Positions 10,860 through 24,100 of a stretch of 64,000 bases of DNA are shown here, piece after piece. The first letter of the stretch is position 1, and each line of letters opens with the position of its first letter. Under the pieces are notes generated by a model that saw only the letters and a list, made by a program, of their open reading frames with translations, did not search any database and was not told the DNA's origin. A program made the translations under genes and the position numbers. Where the stretch lies: positions 34,045,824 through 34,109,823 of the forward strand of contig OU964919.1 in the NCBI GenBank assembly GCA_918807975.1, given 5' to 3'. This DNA comes from Aplidium turbinatum. Its lineage: Eukaryota > Chordata > Ascidiacea > Aplousobranchia > Polyclinidae.

Positions 10860-13455
10860 TCAATGCAAGAGAAGTTTAGAAGAGATCATCGTCGAAGCTG
10901 TAACCAGAATAAGGAATCGTTTGCTCATGTTCACTGTTCCTTCTCCTGAAGGAGTATAAGTAGTTTTTTCATATTCCACTCCGATTGAGCTGATTGACTC
11001 CCCATTGCAGTTGTCTGTGTTGCAGCACGCTCGTTGACAATTTCTGAACAAAAAAACATTTTAGACATTGAAATTTTTTGGTACATAGTGAAATATCAAA
11101 GCAAGGTTGTTTGGAAAAAGCTGCATTGTTTGTTTGGAAACATATTTTAAACTTTGCAGATTGAATTTGGTCTAATGTGTATACTAGGACTTTAGAGCTT
11201 TTCATATTCTCTTTTAAGTGTTTTATCCCTTGTCATGTTTTGCATTAATAAAATTTAAAATTGACCACTTGTTCATAATAAAGGAAAGTATAGTAAACAT
11301 TGATAGGCCTACAGTATGGCATATTTTTATCTTGTGTATTCACAAGTTGTATTTGTCTTGATTTAATATTTATACTGCAAAATTAGGATACAGGACTTAC
11401 AAACAAAAGTGCTCAATGCGTCACAACAGAGTCAACAATAGAAAAAAAAAACATAGAAAAAAAGTTACAGTATGCACTATGCTGACTTTTGTGCAAGCTA
11501 AAGAGAATAACATTGCTAGTCTCGAGGAAATCTGGGTAACGCCTTACTTTTCGCTTTTACTGCTATGATTATGTGCAGTATTTATAAACATTATAGAGAT
11601 TACAATTTGGGTAAAGAGGTAACTTTTTCCAACCATAAACAGACACAGCTGAGCAACACGACAACATTTAACATTATAACAAACAAAACATAAAATAAAG
11701 CGAAAGTTTTCGGCTACTCATATAGCCCTATTTAAGCCTAACAGAAATATTGCATTTGTAAGAAGTACTTGAAAAACATACACTATAAAAAACATGGTTT
11801 AGATCAGACTATATTTTATATGATTATAGATATTAAATTCGATTTTGACTGAATTTAAATTACTGTAGAAGCTGTGTTTGCTTACTCAGGTGACATCGTA
11901 GCCGAAGTCAGATCCAACGGGGTGTTAATGACGCCTTGTTGCACAATTTCTCGAAGCAAATCGGACGCTACTTCTCCACAGTTTTGCATGCAGATTGTCT
12001 CATTGGTACAAATCCTTGCGGTCAAATCCACTGCAAAGTCAATTGTTTGTGTTAAAGTTTATCAAATAGTTGTGAAGACCTTGAAAATTGTAGATTCTTT
12101 TTCAACAAACAGCACCAATGCAAAAGAGATGTCAATGTAAGACAAACATATAAACATGCAGAGAATCGAATCACTCTTATAGTCTAAAGGCCTATTCATC
12201 TAACTTCCATTAAAGTATAAGCATATGTTTATTTATATTTGTATTGACTTATAACAAGAAAAGTCAAGCTCTGACGATTCTGCTTAAACCCAGCCACTTG
12301 ACAAACAAAAGTGAAGCCACCGAGTTTTTCATTTTGTTCAGTACTTGTAAATTTCCGAGATTATTTCTAAGTTTCTACAATCTCAAGCCAATGTGTGTAT
12401 AAATTACATATCCCTTGTTTTTTTCCTTCACGTATCCCTTGTTTTTTTTTCTTCACATATCTCTTGTTTTTAAAACGAAAAAAAAAAACTCCCTAAATAG
12501 TGTGTTATTTACAATCAGATATAGCTAAGAATAATAAAATGTATCTGAAGACTCTTAACCTCTGATCTGGCTTCTCGGTGTTTAGAGAATTGCAGGACAT
12601 ATATTATTTGTAGGATCCAGGTAAAAGGATTCAACCAAACATATAAAATCAGTAAAAAAGCAACCAGGTTTGGTAATTAAAAAGGTATAGACTATTTTTG
12701 GTGTTCTCTAATTTGAGCCGCATTTTTTGCCCGTCCATGTAAGAGCTACTTTTAATAAGTTAATAGCTTCTTATCTGCTAATAAATTTCATACAAACATT
12801 ACCCTAAAAGTGTTTCCAGAAAGCACTATAATCCATTATTTGAGTGTAATTTTGCAAAAAATTTCCGGGAGAGCATGTCGCCGAACCCCCTAGAATAGGC
12901 GTGCCTTTGGCACGCTCTTACCCCCTTTACCTCTTTACCTATAACAACTACAAAGGTGTAGATATAAGTAACACTACGTTCTACTTCTCAACTCAGAACT
13001 AGCCTCCTTTGCTGAAACAGAAAGTTAAACTTCATGCACTCATTTTATGTAGCCTACTGTGGTGAGCGCGCGTTAAGAAATTGGCATGTGATAAGATGTA
13101 GATCACACGTGTCGTTTCCTTGTTCAGGGGAAGTAGTCTACTTGACTTTTAAATATGTACAGTAAATCACGAAGAACGTTTGTGAGATGTCATATACTGG
13201 TTAAAATTAGCATTATTTTCAGTACCAGTACTTCGAAGTAGGCTACTTACCTTCTATGGAGTCAACTTGATATCTGCCTTCAAGTCGCAAACATCTCGAC
13301 GAGGAATCCTTTGAACAATCAATCTCCGACGAAAATGAAAACGTTTCAAACATCTGTGACGGTGTGCTGACATTCAAAGCATTGTGACAAGTTAGACTGC
13401 TCACTTGAGCATACGCAAAGAATAGAATAAGTGATTTGACAAGAAGAGCGGCCAT
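10860..13455 (-). CDS. Ly6/uPAR-like secreted or GPI-anchored protein, one domain (gene 1)
   Basis: Three exons by splice site and phase: 13455-13251, 12030-11886 and 11043-10860 (205, 145 and 184 bp), giving 177 residues. The start ATG opens a signal peptide (MAALLVKSLILFFAYAQVSS). The mature domain has ten cysteines in the Ly6 order, ending in CQRACCNTDNCN. A hydrophobic C-terminal stretch (RFLILVTASTMISSKLLLH) could serve as a GPI-anchor signal, so the protein should sit outside the cell. Donors and acceptors are GTAAGT/CAG, GTAAGC and TTCAG; introns are in phase 1 and phase 2. Exons 1 and 2 have the same lengths as in the genes at 21187 and 32675, so these three form a subfamily. Ly6 proteins act as receptors, ligands or toxin-like binders; the partner of this one cannot be read from sequence. 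Intron 2 holds a Penelope-like remnant. Confidence 0.85.
11601..11745. mobile_element. Penelope-like remnant in intron 2 of gene 1
   Basis: It aligns with the left part of the 7.8 kb element (TACAATTTGGGTAAAGAGG, then the GTTTTCGGC block) and carries the same stem II/GAAAAC hammerhead-like segment in decayed form on the minus strand. No flanking duplication was found. Confidence 0.45.
12745..12935. repeat. Dispersed repeat, also at 29053-29230
   Basis: The two copies share about 180 bp, including TTTAATAAGTTAATAGC and the downstream block TGCCTTTGGCAC after a C-rich AACCCCCT stretch. The copy lies in intron 1 of gene 1. Its class is not determined; a non-autonomous DNA element is likely. Confidence 0.55.
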
Positions 13456-14319
13456 TGTAGGCTATACTTTTTGCAAGTTTCAAATACTTAGTATACCAAT
13501 ATCTTTACTTTTTATCCAATTTTGTAGACTTTTTACTTTAACTCAATATTCTTTACGCTGAAATAAAAAATAAAATATACCAACAATGCACTAAATTTCC
13601 CACATCGTCTGAAGTCGAATTTTTTTTTTGACTTTTTAGCTTATAGCAGTACATTTCTGCAGTGACATGACCAATGACCATAGGCTACTAGCAAAATATT
13701 GTACTGTAGTTTTTCCTTACCACGAAAATAAGTTACACTTTCTAAGTGTGATGTAGCCTATTCAAGTTCTGAATCTTATTAGCTTTAAACCGAAATTTTA
13801 TCATTTACTTGAATTGTTTACTCCAAATCGATAAATGAACGATAAATCAAAAATTCAACTTTCAATACAATTCCACTACCGTAGTCTACCGTTTACTTAA
13901 GTCTATAACAGATCTCCTATCATTGCTTGATTAGCCTACTATAATATCCATAGAAAAATACTTTGTTTAATAAGTCTGCTCATTGTCATCTCCAAGTGCA
14001 ATTCAATCGTTAGTTTGATAAAGCTGGAAGAAGGGAATGGAAGCAAAAAGCCTAAGAGTGAACATGAGATAGACCAAAGTAACGATTTATGGTCAACATG
14101 AACTCCTTGAAAAGATCAGGAAAGCATCGTTTCCCAGTGTGTCTAAGTGGTAACGAAAAAAAATATCTTCAGCACCAATTGCTCTCGCTGGGTCCACAAG
14201 AATTGAGATGAAGTTAAAGGTACACTCAGACCGGATCCATTATACTTTTGCCAACGCTGTAAGTGCACAGCAAGACCAATGGTAGGCCAGTAAACAAGGT
14301 TAGGGTGAAAGGTGGCACA
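13456..14319. other. Upstream region of gene 1, nothing else seen
   Basis: It contains the presumed promoter of gene 1, but no convincing TATA box or other motif could be picked out. Confidence 0.4.
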
Positions 14320-14960
14320 CTTGACGTGGCAATTAACTTTTTGTTTCTTGGAGATGCCATGTCGTCTGTAGGGGATCTGAGTTTGGGGCCATAACCCGGC
14401 GCAAGTCAGCCTGGAAAATGTTCAGAAAACACATCTCTATTTTTACAAGCAAGCAACTTCTTTCTGCAATCAGAGGTCATGTTTTTTCCAGCTGTGTGAG
14501 GAGTGTCATTTTACAGTAGGCCTAGGCTATTTCTAGACCCAAAGGTGAGAAACATTAGCAAGCATCTTCAAGCGTGTACAACGTATTGACAGAGCGATGA
14601 TAAGATGCCTTGGTTAGTCAAACCTGAAGACAAAATCCAGTTATACTCTTTTATTCGGCTTGAAATGAGAGACATTGGTGAAGTCCTCTAATTGGACAGA
14701 CTGATATGTCTTTTGAGCGCTTGAACGCACCACCGGCTGGAATTCGCGAGTCAGGTGCGTCAACATTGCAGCACAATGGAATCAAAATAAATTAAAACTT
14801 TCTTGGGAAGAATCCGCAAAGCGTGACCTTGTAGCCCTAAACATGGGTTTTGCCAACACGATAGACCCGAGATGTGGAGAGGATGACTTCACCCTTGACA
14901 GACAAACAGGCAACATCTTCAACATGAGAATTAATTCATGGCCTGTATAATCAAAATTGG
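14320..14960 (+). mobile_element. Decayed LINE fragment (C-terminal part of a reverse-transcriptase ORF)
   Basis: Translated pieces on the plus strand match the familiar C-terminal region of non-LTR reverse transcriptases. They include FLGDAMSSVGDLS, a later stretch with SCVRSVIL character, and RDLVALNMGFANT near the end. Frames shift and stops occur along the way, so it is an old non-functional fragment. It is unrelated in detail to the intact LINE at 33.6-36.8 kb. The clade is not determined. Confidence 0.6.
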
Positions 14961-17900
14961 TTGATGGATGATATTGTGGAGTTGGACAAAAAAATACGTT
15001 GAAGTTGGTCTAAACTACTTGCCTCTATCCCTTTTTTATGCTCCGGCTCTAATTACCCAGGCATACTTTACTGCACAGGTAAAATATAAAAAAACGTAAA
15101 ATATGACCAAAATTGTTCTGGTCTAAATGAGACTCTGGGTACATCAGTTGTTTTCCGATCTCAGATCTATTGCCTTGGAAATTAATATTCTTTCAAAGTG
15201 CCCCGTTCACAAATGTTCAATTGATTTAATAGCAGTGAAAAGGTGATTGTAAAACCAGGCAATGTATATCAACGTCTTTTTTTCAGTCTAAACTCGCAGC
15301 TGACTATAGCAAATAGCCTACAGACCGTTACAGAGGTCAAGTATCATCTCAGCAATCGCTTCAAACAAAACTATTGTGCAGTTGTATGGTCAATAGCTTC
15401 TTTTCATGACTTTCTGTTTAATCCAAGTCTTTTCAATTAACTTATGCCTGTTGGTTATTAGTTTAAGGATGGCTGCTCCCTAGTAGCTTTTCAGTAAAGT
15501 CGGGGAAACATTGCAGTACGGGGTAGCAAAAGTAACCTCGTTTCCAAAAACTCAAATGAAAAACATTAACATGGCACATTTCAAGAGTTATTATAAAAAG
15601 AATAGTATAAAAAAACTGTCTATCCTTATCCTTTACTTTGCATAGCATTCGCAAGTTATCCTATGTATGAATGACCTAATTAAACGATTGTTTTCTGATA
15701 ATGTAGTTTAAAATGTGGAGACTGATTTCTCCAATAAGATCACATTATCAAAACATATTAAACAAAATCTGTGTATTTTCTTTATCAAGACCATGCCTAA
15801 GCAATAGCAGTTTGACTTGCAACTTCAAAGTAAAAATAATTCTATTTTTATATGTCCATGCAATTTGCAATGAAGAGTGCCATAATAAAGATCGACAAGT
15901 GAACTCGTTATTTTGACACCAAATAATCTGTCATCACAAATATAGCGCAGCAATTCACGTTGCAATTAAGATGTAAAGTAGAGGCAATAGAGTCAGCTTA
16001 TCCTGTTATTTTTTACGTAATGTAATGTTTTATACACGTATTCAATCTCAAATGAATGACTTTTTCTGCCCTATGTTTACTTGCAGTCAATGGCAACCGT
16101 CTGGTAGCAATAGCTCGTTCTATCACGTTAATACCAGTTTTGTTTCATGAGTTGTCTCATCATAAAGAACAAAGTAAACTTATAACCCAAGTTAAGTCGA
16201 AAGTAATTTACATCCTTCGAATGCCGTCTTAGGTGACCGACATAAATATGTAAAAATTTGCAAACGAATTCAATGTTTGGTGGGGTAAAATCTATGATAA
16301 CTGGCATACGTATACAGTATATTATGACCAGTTGTTACATCTCATAGAGCGAGAATATCATCTTTTACCCATCAATCCCTTTTCGTGGCTATAATCTATT
16401 TCTCGAATGTAGCTTTCACCAGCGGCCAAAAACAGAAGTTTTTAAATTCTGCATCACAAAAATCTCTGTCCATATAAGCAAACAACTGTTTGGATTATTT
16501 CAAAGTCACAATTTAATACAAAAAGTACAGTTATTAGATATTTTTTACAATTGACGGGACGCATGCTGTACTTTTGCAGTTTGTTTTGCAGTCTTGGAAA
16601 TCTACTCATGCCTCATTATTTAAAAAAGTTGGCAGCCCATTTTGAAACAATCTGAAAGGCAATTAAATAAAACAAGCCTAATTTGAAACACAGTGACTGA
16701 ACTACCCTGAGTGGCAAACATGCACAGTGCATAATGTGCGAATTGTACAGACTTAATTTTGAAGCTGAAAAATCGTATTTTTATATTCTGTTACGTTAAT
16801 GCACTGTACCGTATTTTGCTGGATAAAAAAAATCGAAACAGAAGACGACTTAATTGGAGAAAAATGTCAGAAAAATTTTTAGGTTTACAAAGCAAAATAA
16901 TAATGACATAGGGTGAGACACCCATTCATGGAACTAAACGCGTTTTTTTATGTTTAAAATGATTTTCAATTTGTTGAAATAAAGTATGGTACGAAAGTAA
17001 GTTAAGCCATGTATATTCCAACATGATTCACCATCCATTATTGCAAAGGAAGGTTATCATTTGATGGTAAAAATTGCATTAAAACAGTTTAACAGTAAAA
17101 AAGGTTATTAAAGATAGTCCTACTAATGTTTATAAACTAATTTTAGAGATTGCAGGATTTTTTTTCAATAAAAAATTACAGCTTGTATAGAACATCTGGC
17201 ACATGCCTGGTTCCACTTTGTAAGAATCCTGAACTTTGGTTTGCAATTACGATCACTAGTATTTTTTCATGTTGCTGTTACTCTACAAGTCTTTAACTTA
17301 CTGAAAATGGTCAATCAAGCTGGTAAGGCATTATTTCTCCATTTGCCGAGAAATTGATGGCTAAAACTATTTGATTTTGACAAGCTGATGATAAATAAAC
17401 AAGTGTGATTAAAAAACAATTCTCAGTTTTGCAATGTAGGAAATCGTCTACAGTCAGCTGCACTGTACATTTATTTTTCCATTCATAAGCATAGTATTCT
17501 TTCGACACTTTTGTAAAGTTCTAGTCCAACATACCCACTCTGAACCGGTTAAAACATTCAACTCTTTATCGCAGTAGGCTAAAGAGTTTATTGCATGGAG
17601 TTTAGGATCAGAAATAGGCGGTTAAAGTCTTTGAGATCAAAAAATTCAAACAAATTGAAAAAGCAATAAAATTTAATTATTCGCTTATAAATTTAAGTGA
17701 TATGTTAACTGGCGTTACTGTCAATCAAAGTAAAAAGAAGTTTTTCCTGTCTATCACCATCAAGACTGACCACTCGTCTGTAAAGTAAAGTGAACATTAA
17801 TATTGCCTTAATGAAAATTAAAAATAAACTTTTTGTCTGTTCCCTTTCCACTCGTACACAAAAATTATTTTTAGTTTATTAAGGTTGTTGTGACAGACTT

Positions 17901-18210
17901 TCAATATAGGCTAACAGTATAAAAACTCTTCGGTTATAGCATTACAACCCTTTAAAAAAGATTTCCATCGTACGTTCAGCTGCTTGTCATAAAACTAGCA
18001 GAAAAGTAATTTTATGCTTACAGGTTTGCTATTGATTGCCCTTATGGTTAAGATGGGATTGTTGCCTGCATGCCGAGCGCTATATCAAAAATCAACAGCC
18101 TAGCTATAAGACTACGCTATCACGCTTAAAATGTCTACCATCGTCAAATATGGTAATTTAGTCATTACATGTATTGGCTGGAACTTGCCTACATCCTTCA
18201 AATTGATTGA
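14961..18210. other. Intergenic DNA; 16690-16800 is repeated at 29378-29490
   Basis: No gene recognised. About 110 bp near 16690 resemble DNA just before copy B of the segmental duplication, so the duplicated unit may have begun here. Copy B would then have lost or replaced about 1.4 kb (16.8-18.2 kb). Confidence 0.45.
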
Positions 18211-19136
18211 TTGGAAAAAGACACTAAGATACGTATTTCATGGAAGGTGAACCTAGCAAATTTCAGCTGACCAAAAAATGAATTGGTTGATGACACGAAA
18301 GCAATTAAATTAGTTGGCTGCGGTATCTTCAACATCTTCAGGTAAATTAGTCAAGTTGTATCCAAATTGAAAAAAAAAATGTTTCGCAATTTTTTGAATT
18401 TTAAGAGGTAAAACAAATTAGATCTACATTTTCTAAAGCGCTCGTAGAGTTAGAATTAAAAACATTTCTGTCTATAACCGTGTCACTTCTAAACAAAACT
18501 AAGGAGTGTCTTTTAACGGGAAAACTCTGGGGTATACCTCAGTATAACACAAAAATGATCTCTCTCCATTTATTGCGAAAGTTTCCTGACCTAGCTAAAC
18601 CCTTAGCTTTCTTCGCTAAAAGTTCTACATCCCTCGCAAAATTGTAGATCAACTTTGTTAGCAATTTTGTATCGTATCATTCTTATTCTTGTTAAAAATA
18701 TAGCCTATCAACAAAACCAATCCATTAGAAGGCTTTAAAGAAGAATTTTCTACAATTTAATTTTTCACTCTGTCTGCTATACAAGTTGTCAAAAAGTACA
18801 ACAAAGGAATTCAGTAATAAGTAACATACACTAATATACATTTCACAAGAAAAAAATAGTTCAAAATTGTCAAATTCAATATCTATAAAACTATCTGTCA
18901 AGGCATAAAAGCAATGTTTGTTTCCGGCAGGACCCGTATATAATGTCGGGTGATTAAAAATATCTTCAGGTACAAAGATTTATCTACAGTAAGCCACATT
19001 GAAACAAAAAACACTTTTCTCATGACACAAATTTTTAATTCAACATAATGAAATCAAGAAAATGAAATATCTTCTGACAGGTGTAAAACCCACAACAATG
19101 CTTGATATGAACGACTCGGTTACATGTCTTGTAATG

Positions 19137-19289
19137 CAAAGGAATTTATTTTCACACGAGTCAGTTCAATAGCTAAAAGTTGATTTCGATCGATTTGAAT
19201 AAGCTTAACTAAAGATGATCTATAGCTGATCGAAATCGATTTTTAGTTATTTATGATTGAACTGACTCGTGTGAAAATAAATTCCTTTG
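19137..19289. repeat. Foldback/MITE-like inverted repeat in copy A
   Basis: Ends CAAAGGAATTTATTTTCAC and its inverse enclose arms with CGAGTCAGTTCAAT and an ATCGATTTCGATC-type inner stem. The same element is at 30578-30742, so it predates the duplication. No clear target duplication was found. Confidence 0.65.
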
Positions 19290-20267
19290 AATAACATAAT
19301 GAAATACATTTATTGACTCAAAACAAGTTTAATCGGACGAACAAGGCACTTAAACACTTAACATCCAGGAAGAAAAGTTTAACTGGAACACTTAAGATTG
19401 TAAACAATTAAACATAAACAAGTAAAACAAAGTAACCTTAGCGGGTGTAACATAATTATAATAATCATGTTTAATTCTATGCCTATTGCTACAACAACAC
19501 AGTACACAGCGATTACAATGCAACACAACAAGCAACAGCAAGCAAAGAGAGACGTGTAGTCATCGAGTCAGCTACTCCCATTGTTTTGGCAAGTCATTAA
19601 GTGTTGCAGAACACATTGAGCGTGCTCTGGAGCGGTGTCGAACCGACGTCCTTATGAAAGTCTCGCATACGTTCTCACCACTCACCAACAATGATATGTA
19701 TATTTTGTTAAGGTTATTGAAAAGTGTTTGATTTAGGTGTCAGTGTTAGAGAATACGGGTTTGGAATGGTTGTATGTTATCACATATGAAAACCAACTAT
19801 TGGACGTTTAAATTGATAAGCATAAAATTGATACCAACTAAGCAAGCATTTTTCAAGCTATACAAGAACACTGCAGGTTATTTTCATTGCTGCGTGTGGA
19901 GCAACTTCTTTGCGTTATAGTGTTGCAATATGTTTCAATAATCCAATCGTTTTTTTTTCAGTTTTTTTTTTTTAAACGTCATCTTAGTTTTTTTTTGCGT
20001 TTGTTTGCACCCACTGCCGTTCCAAAGTAGGGTAACTTATCAACGTAAAGTTGTGGCGAGAGCAGACAGGGTGTTCAGTTGAGTGCTTTGAGCTCCTAAG
20101 AAGCCGACGATTTGATGTGGAGGATACTAGTCTCTGAACAGCATAACTGCTAAAAGAGTGACCATGACCACAAGAATATGAATCCATAACAAAGACAAAC
20201 AAAAACATCGTCAGATTAAAGCTGGTGGTTCAAAGTGATTGCAGAATGACAGTGCGAGCGACAGCGG

Positions 20268-20585
20268 ATGAAAGCTCAGTTGGTTAGAGCGTGACTTCGT
20301 GAACGAAAAAGCTTCAAGATCAAGCGGCGCTTGTTCGACTCTCGGGAAATGCGCTTAAGCAACGCACGTTAAGGGCTGCTCTCCATTTAGCGGCATATAA
20401 TGGATGCAATGATTCCTCGACAACAACGCTTCAACAATCGGATACTTCACTTTGTCAATCTCGGTGACCTGGCTTGCGTCACTGGTTCAAAGCTTCGATG
20501 GTTATGCGAAACTGCCAAGTTTAAGCTCTCAAAGAAGCTTTCCCAGTGCGAGGATAAATATTCAACCTGTACAGAAAAAAAAGTC
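20268..20585 (+). mobile_element. SINE, family A (copy A)
   Basis: The tRNA-like head reads AAGCTCAGTTGGTTAGAGCG with a B-box-like TTGTTCGACTCTC. The body matches the other family A copies. It is shared with 31697-32020 and so was present before the segmental duplication. Confidence 0.75.
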
Positions 20586-21099
20586 GCGTCCTACTAGACC
20601 AGGAGAATACAGAGGTTGATTGAGAGCTCTGCTTTGATGACATCTTCGGTTTCATTTTAGCAGGAACCTTCCGCTTCCTTTTTGCGTAGCCTATTACAGA
20701 AAATTCCTAGTTCATTCCCTGTTCAGAATGAAATGGAGCCAACTGAGTTAACATCTTGAGAAAAAGAGCAAAGCTTCAATATCGAGAAAACTAAAGAGCT
20801 CAAGAGGTAAGTAGTTTTCCAAATGCTTCCGAGCATGGCATTATCGAAGCAAAACCTTAAATACTCGCATAACTTAAGAGAGTTGACGCAATGATGAACT
20901 TAAGAGAGTTGGGCAAGCTTCAGTTTTTGTTACAAAGTGGCTGTGAGCCAAATTATATGTCCCGACAAAAGTCCCAATTTTTTGTCATACCTTATACTAC
21001 ACAAAAATTTTTTAGGGCAAAACATTTGCTACTGCTTGTGTTACTTTTCAATGTATTTACATTTTCTTAAGCGGGACTGTATGGAAGATACATCTGGTG

Positions 21100-21115
21100 T
21101 TTATTTATTTATTTA
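21100..21115 (-). terminator. Candidate poly(A) signals of gene 2
   Basis: Overlapping AATAAA hexamers on the minus strand, about 75-85 bp past the stop codon. The equivalent block lies near 32586-32602 downstream of gene 3. Confidence 0.45.
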
Positions 21116-21186
21116 TACATTAAGTTTATTATACAAAAGGCATTTTTTATCAAAGCTACATCTTTTTTAAAGTTAGTAGTTAGAGA

Positions 21187-24100
21187 TCAAAACTGTAGTA
21201 AAAAGCACAACAAGAAAGTGATGACTGTCTGAGCAATAGTGAAAAATCTGCAGAAGTGTATATTGTGAGAAGTTGCCTTCCCTGCAACGGCTCGAAGTTG
21301 ATCAATCGATTGTCGACTGCAATCATTGGTGTCGCAACATTCAAAATCACAAGACCTGAATGTGGAAAACAAAAAGCACAGCAATTAATAAGCCTGTTAG
21401 AACCCTAAAAAGCCAGCCAATTAGTCCTTAAAAACTATTTGCTTTGTGACTAGGTACAAACATGAAATGTTGTAAGTTTAATAGTAGGCTATACGGTAAT
21501 TAACTTTAAAGTCCGAGAAGACGTTGTCAATTGCATTGATGTCTATCGCTAATGCTACTTACAGTAGATAGGCAATGCTACAATGCTTACAATTTCATCA
21601 TTTAAATTGTCTAGCACCAGAGGTGACCAGAAATGGATGAAACACAATTTCAACTTAATCTAATTCTGAAGCAGACGGTGCTAAGATAGTTTATCGAACA
21701 TCTATTGTCGACAGTACCAGGTCGTTAATTGAAGAAGATTTTTGTTTGAATTCTTCAAAGAAAACTATAACATGAAACTTTTCCTCCACTCACAATAGTA
21801 GCTGGTTTTTCTTTGATAGAAATTAGTTTAGGTAAATTTTTGGAAAAAAACATTTCAATAAACTGTCTGTTTATTAACAAACCAATCCTATTAAAATGTA
21901 GAAAAAATTAAAAAATTTTACATTCATGCCTAAACATTTCTCCACCCAAGCCTAAAATAATTTAAACTCCTTGAAGTGTTCAAAACCAATGCATCTCGAC
22001 ACCTGGCACTTTCCCTGGGGTTTTAATTTACAAAAGTTATTGTACGAGATAATAACATCATACAGTACGGTAACGACTAGAACATCACACGCCCAGGGCG
22101 AAAGAGAAAATTGAATTGAGTCCTGTCTTTGTCATGAGTTACCATGAGGGGTGGGGGGAACAGGTTATACCTGGGACTGGTATATAAGTCCCCCCCCCCC
22201 ACCCTCCTTGGTAACTCATAACAAAGACAGGACTCAATTCAATTTTCTCTTTCGCCCTGGGCGTGTGATGTTCTAGTCTTTTCCATACAGTACAGGAGCA
22301 AGAATTAATAAGATCAACTATAAGGTCAAGAAGTTACAACTTGAAAAGATATTCTGATAGTAGGCAATAGCTAAGGTCGTCAGATCTGTTAAAGATTTTG
22401 CACAATTTGGCGGACCACAGGATGTGAATAAATTCGAAGTAAATTTAACAAACCTCTGTGATAAAATTCGTGCAGTCATTAAGTGAGCTCGACATTCATG
22501 ACAGCAGCACAACAAAGCATCTTTCAATTTATTTCACTTTTTTATCTTTAACCAGTTTTAGAAACAAACACTCATGTTTCACAGGGTCGGTATAAACTTA
22601 TTGTTATCAAGATTATCTAAAGACAAACAACAGATTACTGCTATGGACTGTCACCTTGTGGTAGGTGTACAAAATAGACTGAATATGAAATCGTTATCAA
22701 ACCTTTTAGACAGCGTGTTTGTATATTTACCTAATAGAAATTGATACTGCAGAAAGATCTATTCCTCCCACACTGAGTCCATTGGTTTGAATGTCACTGA
22801 TGAGGCGATTTGCAAGGTTTGTGCATGTTTCCAGACACATTGTGTCGTTCACACAAAATCCCCCAATGAGGTCCACTATAGCATCAAAACAATACAAGAG
22901 AGGTTAAACGGAAATGTATTGAAACAACACATCATCGTCAGAAGGACATAGCCTACAATGCGTCTTGTCTGTAGAAAAATCAGAAACCAACAATGGTAGC
23001 CTACTGTTGAAAAATAAGGCAAGCGAACATGATGTAGCCTACTAACAATAATACAAAACATTAGAAATGCTTTCGGCAAATGCGAAAAATGTATAGCAAT
23101 GACGTCATCTTTCCACTAGAACGTTTGGAGCCTTGCTGAATTATAAACATTAGCTTGTTTTGTTAAGTATGAAAGAACACGTAACAGTTTAAACTTTGTG
23201 TAAGAATGAGTATAACAACTTTCAATTGCGAAGTAATTATTGAAGTAAAAGTTATGACCTTGACAAGTCGGTAAAAAGATAGGCTATTAGAAATAACATT
23301 TACCTATTGTTGTTTTGTTTTAGTTGATTCTGTTGTCGCTATTTGCGTAAAATCAAAACGTTTACTGTGTACTGTTCACTTTAAATTAATAGTCTATTCA
23401 AAATTTTAAACTGTAGGCCAAAGTGACTCAACTAATCTTAACAAAGATCCAATTTGACAAAATGAATATTTTTTGCGGTTTGTTGAATAAGTTATTTCAC
23501 AAGCAACCACGAAAGTTAAACTATCTGTACCAAACTACTTTTTTAGGTGAAATCTAACTCGAATTGGATTTCTGAGAAAGTGTTGGGAGTCTAGGAGTCG
23601 AAGCCCCCCAGCGACTAAGATAATCACAGTAAAAATTACTTCCTCCTAGTAGAAATCTGTTTAAAGAAGCCCTGAAACGTGGCAATGAGGTTATTCTTCC
23701 AAACGCTCAAGGTCCACCATCACCCAGAATGAGCAGATTCGGACCGCGGTCCGCCAGTTGAGTAGCCCTGAGTAGGCTACAATTTAATAATCATTTGCTA
23801 TCTCCGCTTGCAGCAGTGTGCGCATCAACAGGGGTTACTTTACAGGGTTCCATGTGATTTTATGAGCCGTACTGCTTCCATGCTGGCTCAAGACAGATTG
23901 GAAGAGGATGATAAGTCACCAGATTATTACCCGATTGATCTTCACTGCGTTGTGCAAGAAAGAACACAATCGGTACCCTTTTTAATGTCTTTGGTATGAC
24001 CCGACCTGGAATTGAACCCAGGGCTACCAGCACCAGAGCCGAAGGCGATAACCACTCAGCCACGGGTGCTGGTTACAATTTACTTGAAACTAAATAATTC

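Noticed and set aside
19486-19731. Plus-strand open frame conserved at 30959-31168
   Set aside because: Same reason: identity reflects the duplication, and no start context or domain is seen.
19984-20208. Minus-strand open frame conserved at 31352-31642
   Set aside because: It is conserved only because the two blocks are recent duplicates. No motif or splice context supports coding.
24000-24073. tRNA-Ser/Leu gene on the minus strand
   Set aside because: It is the 5' part of a 287-bp unit with a 9-bp target duplication and an empty paralogous site, hence a SINE.
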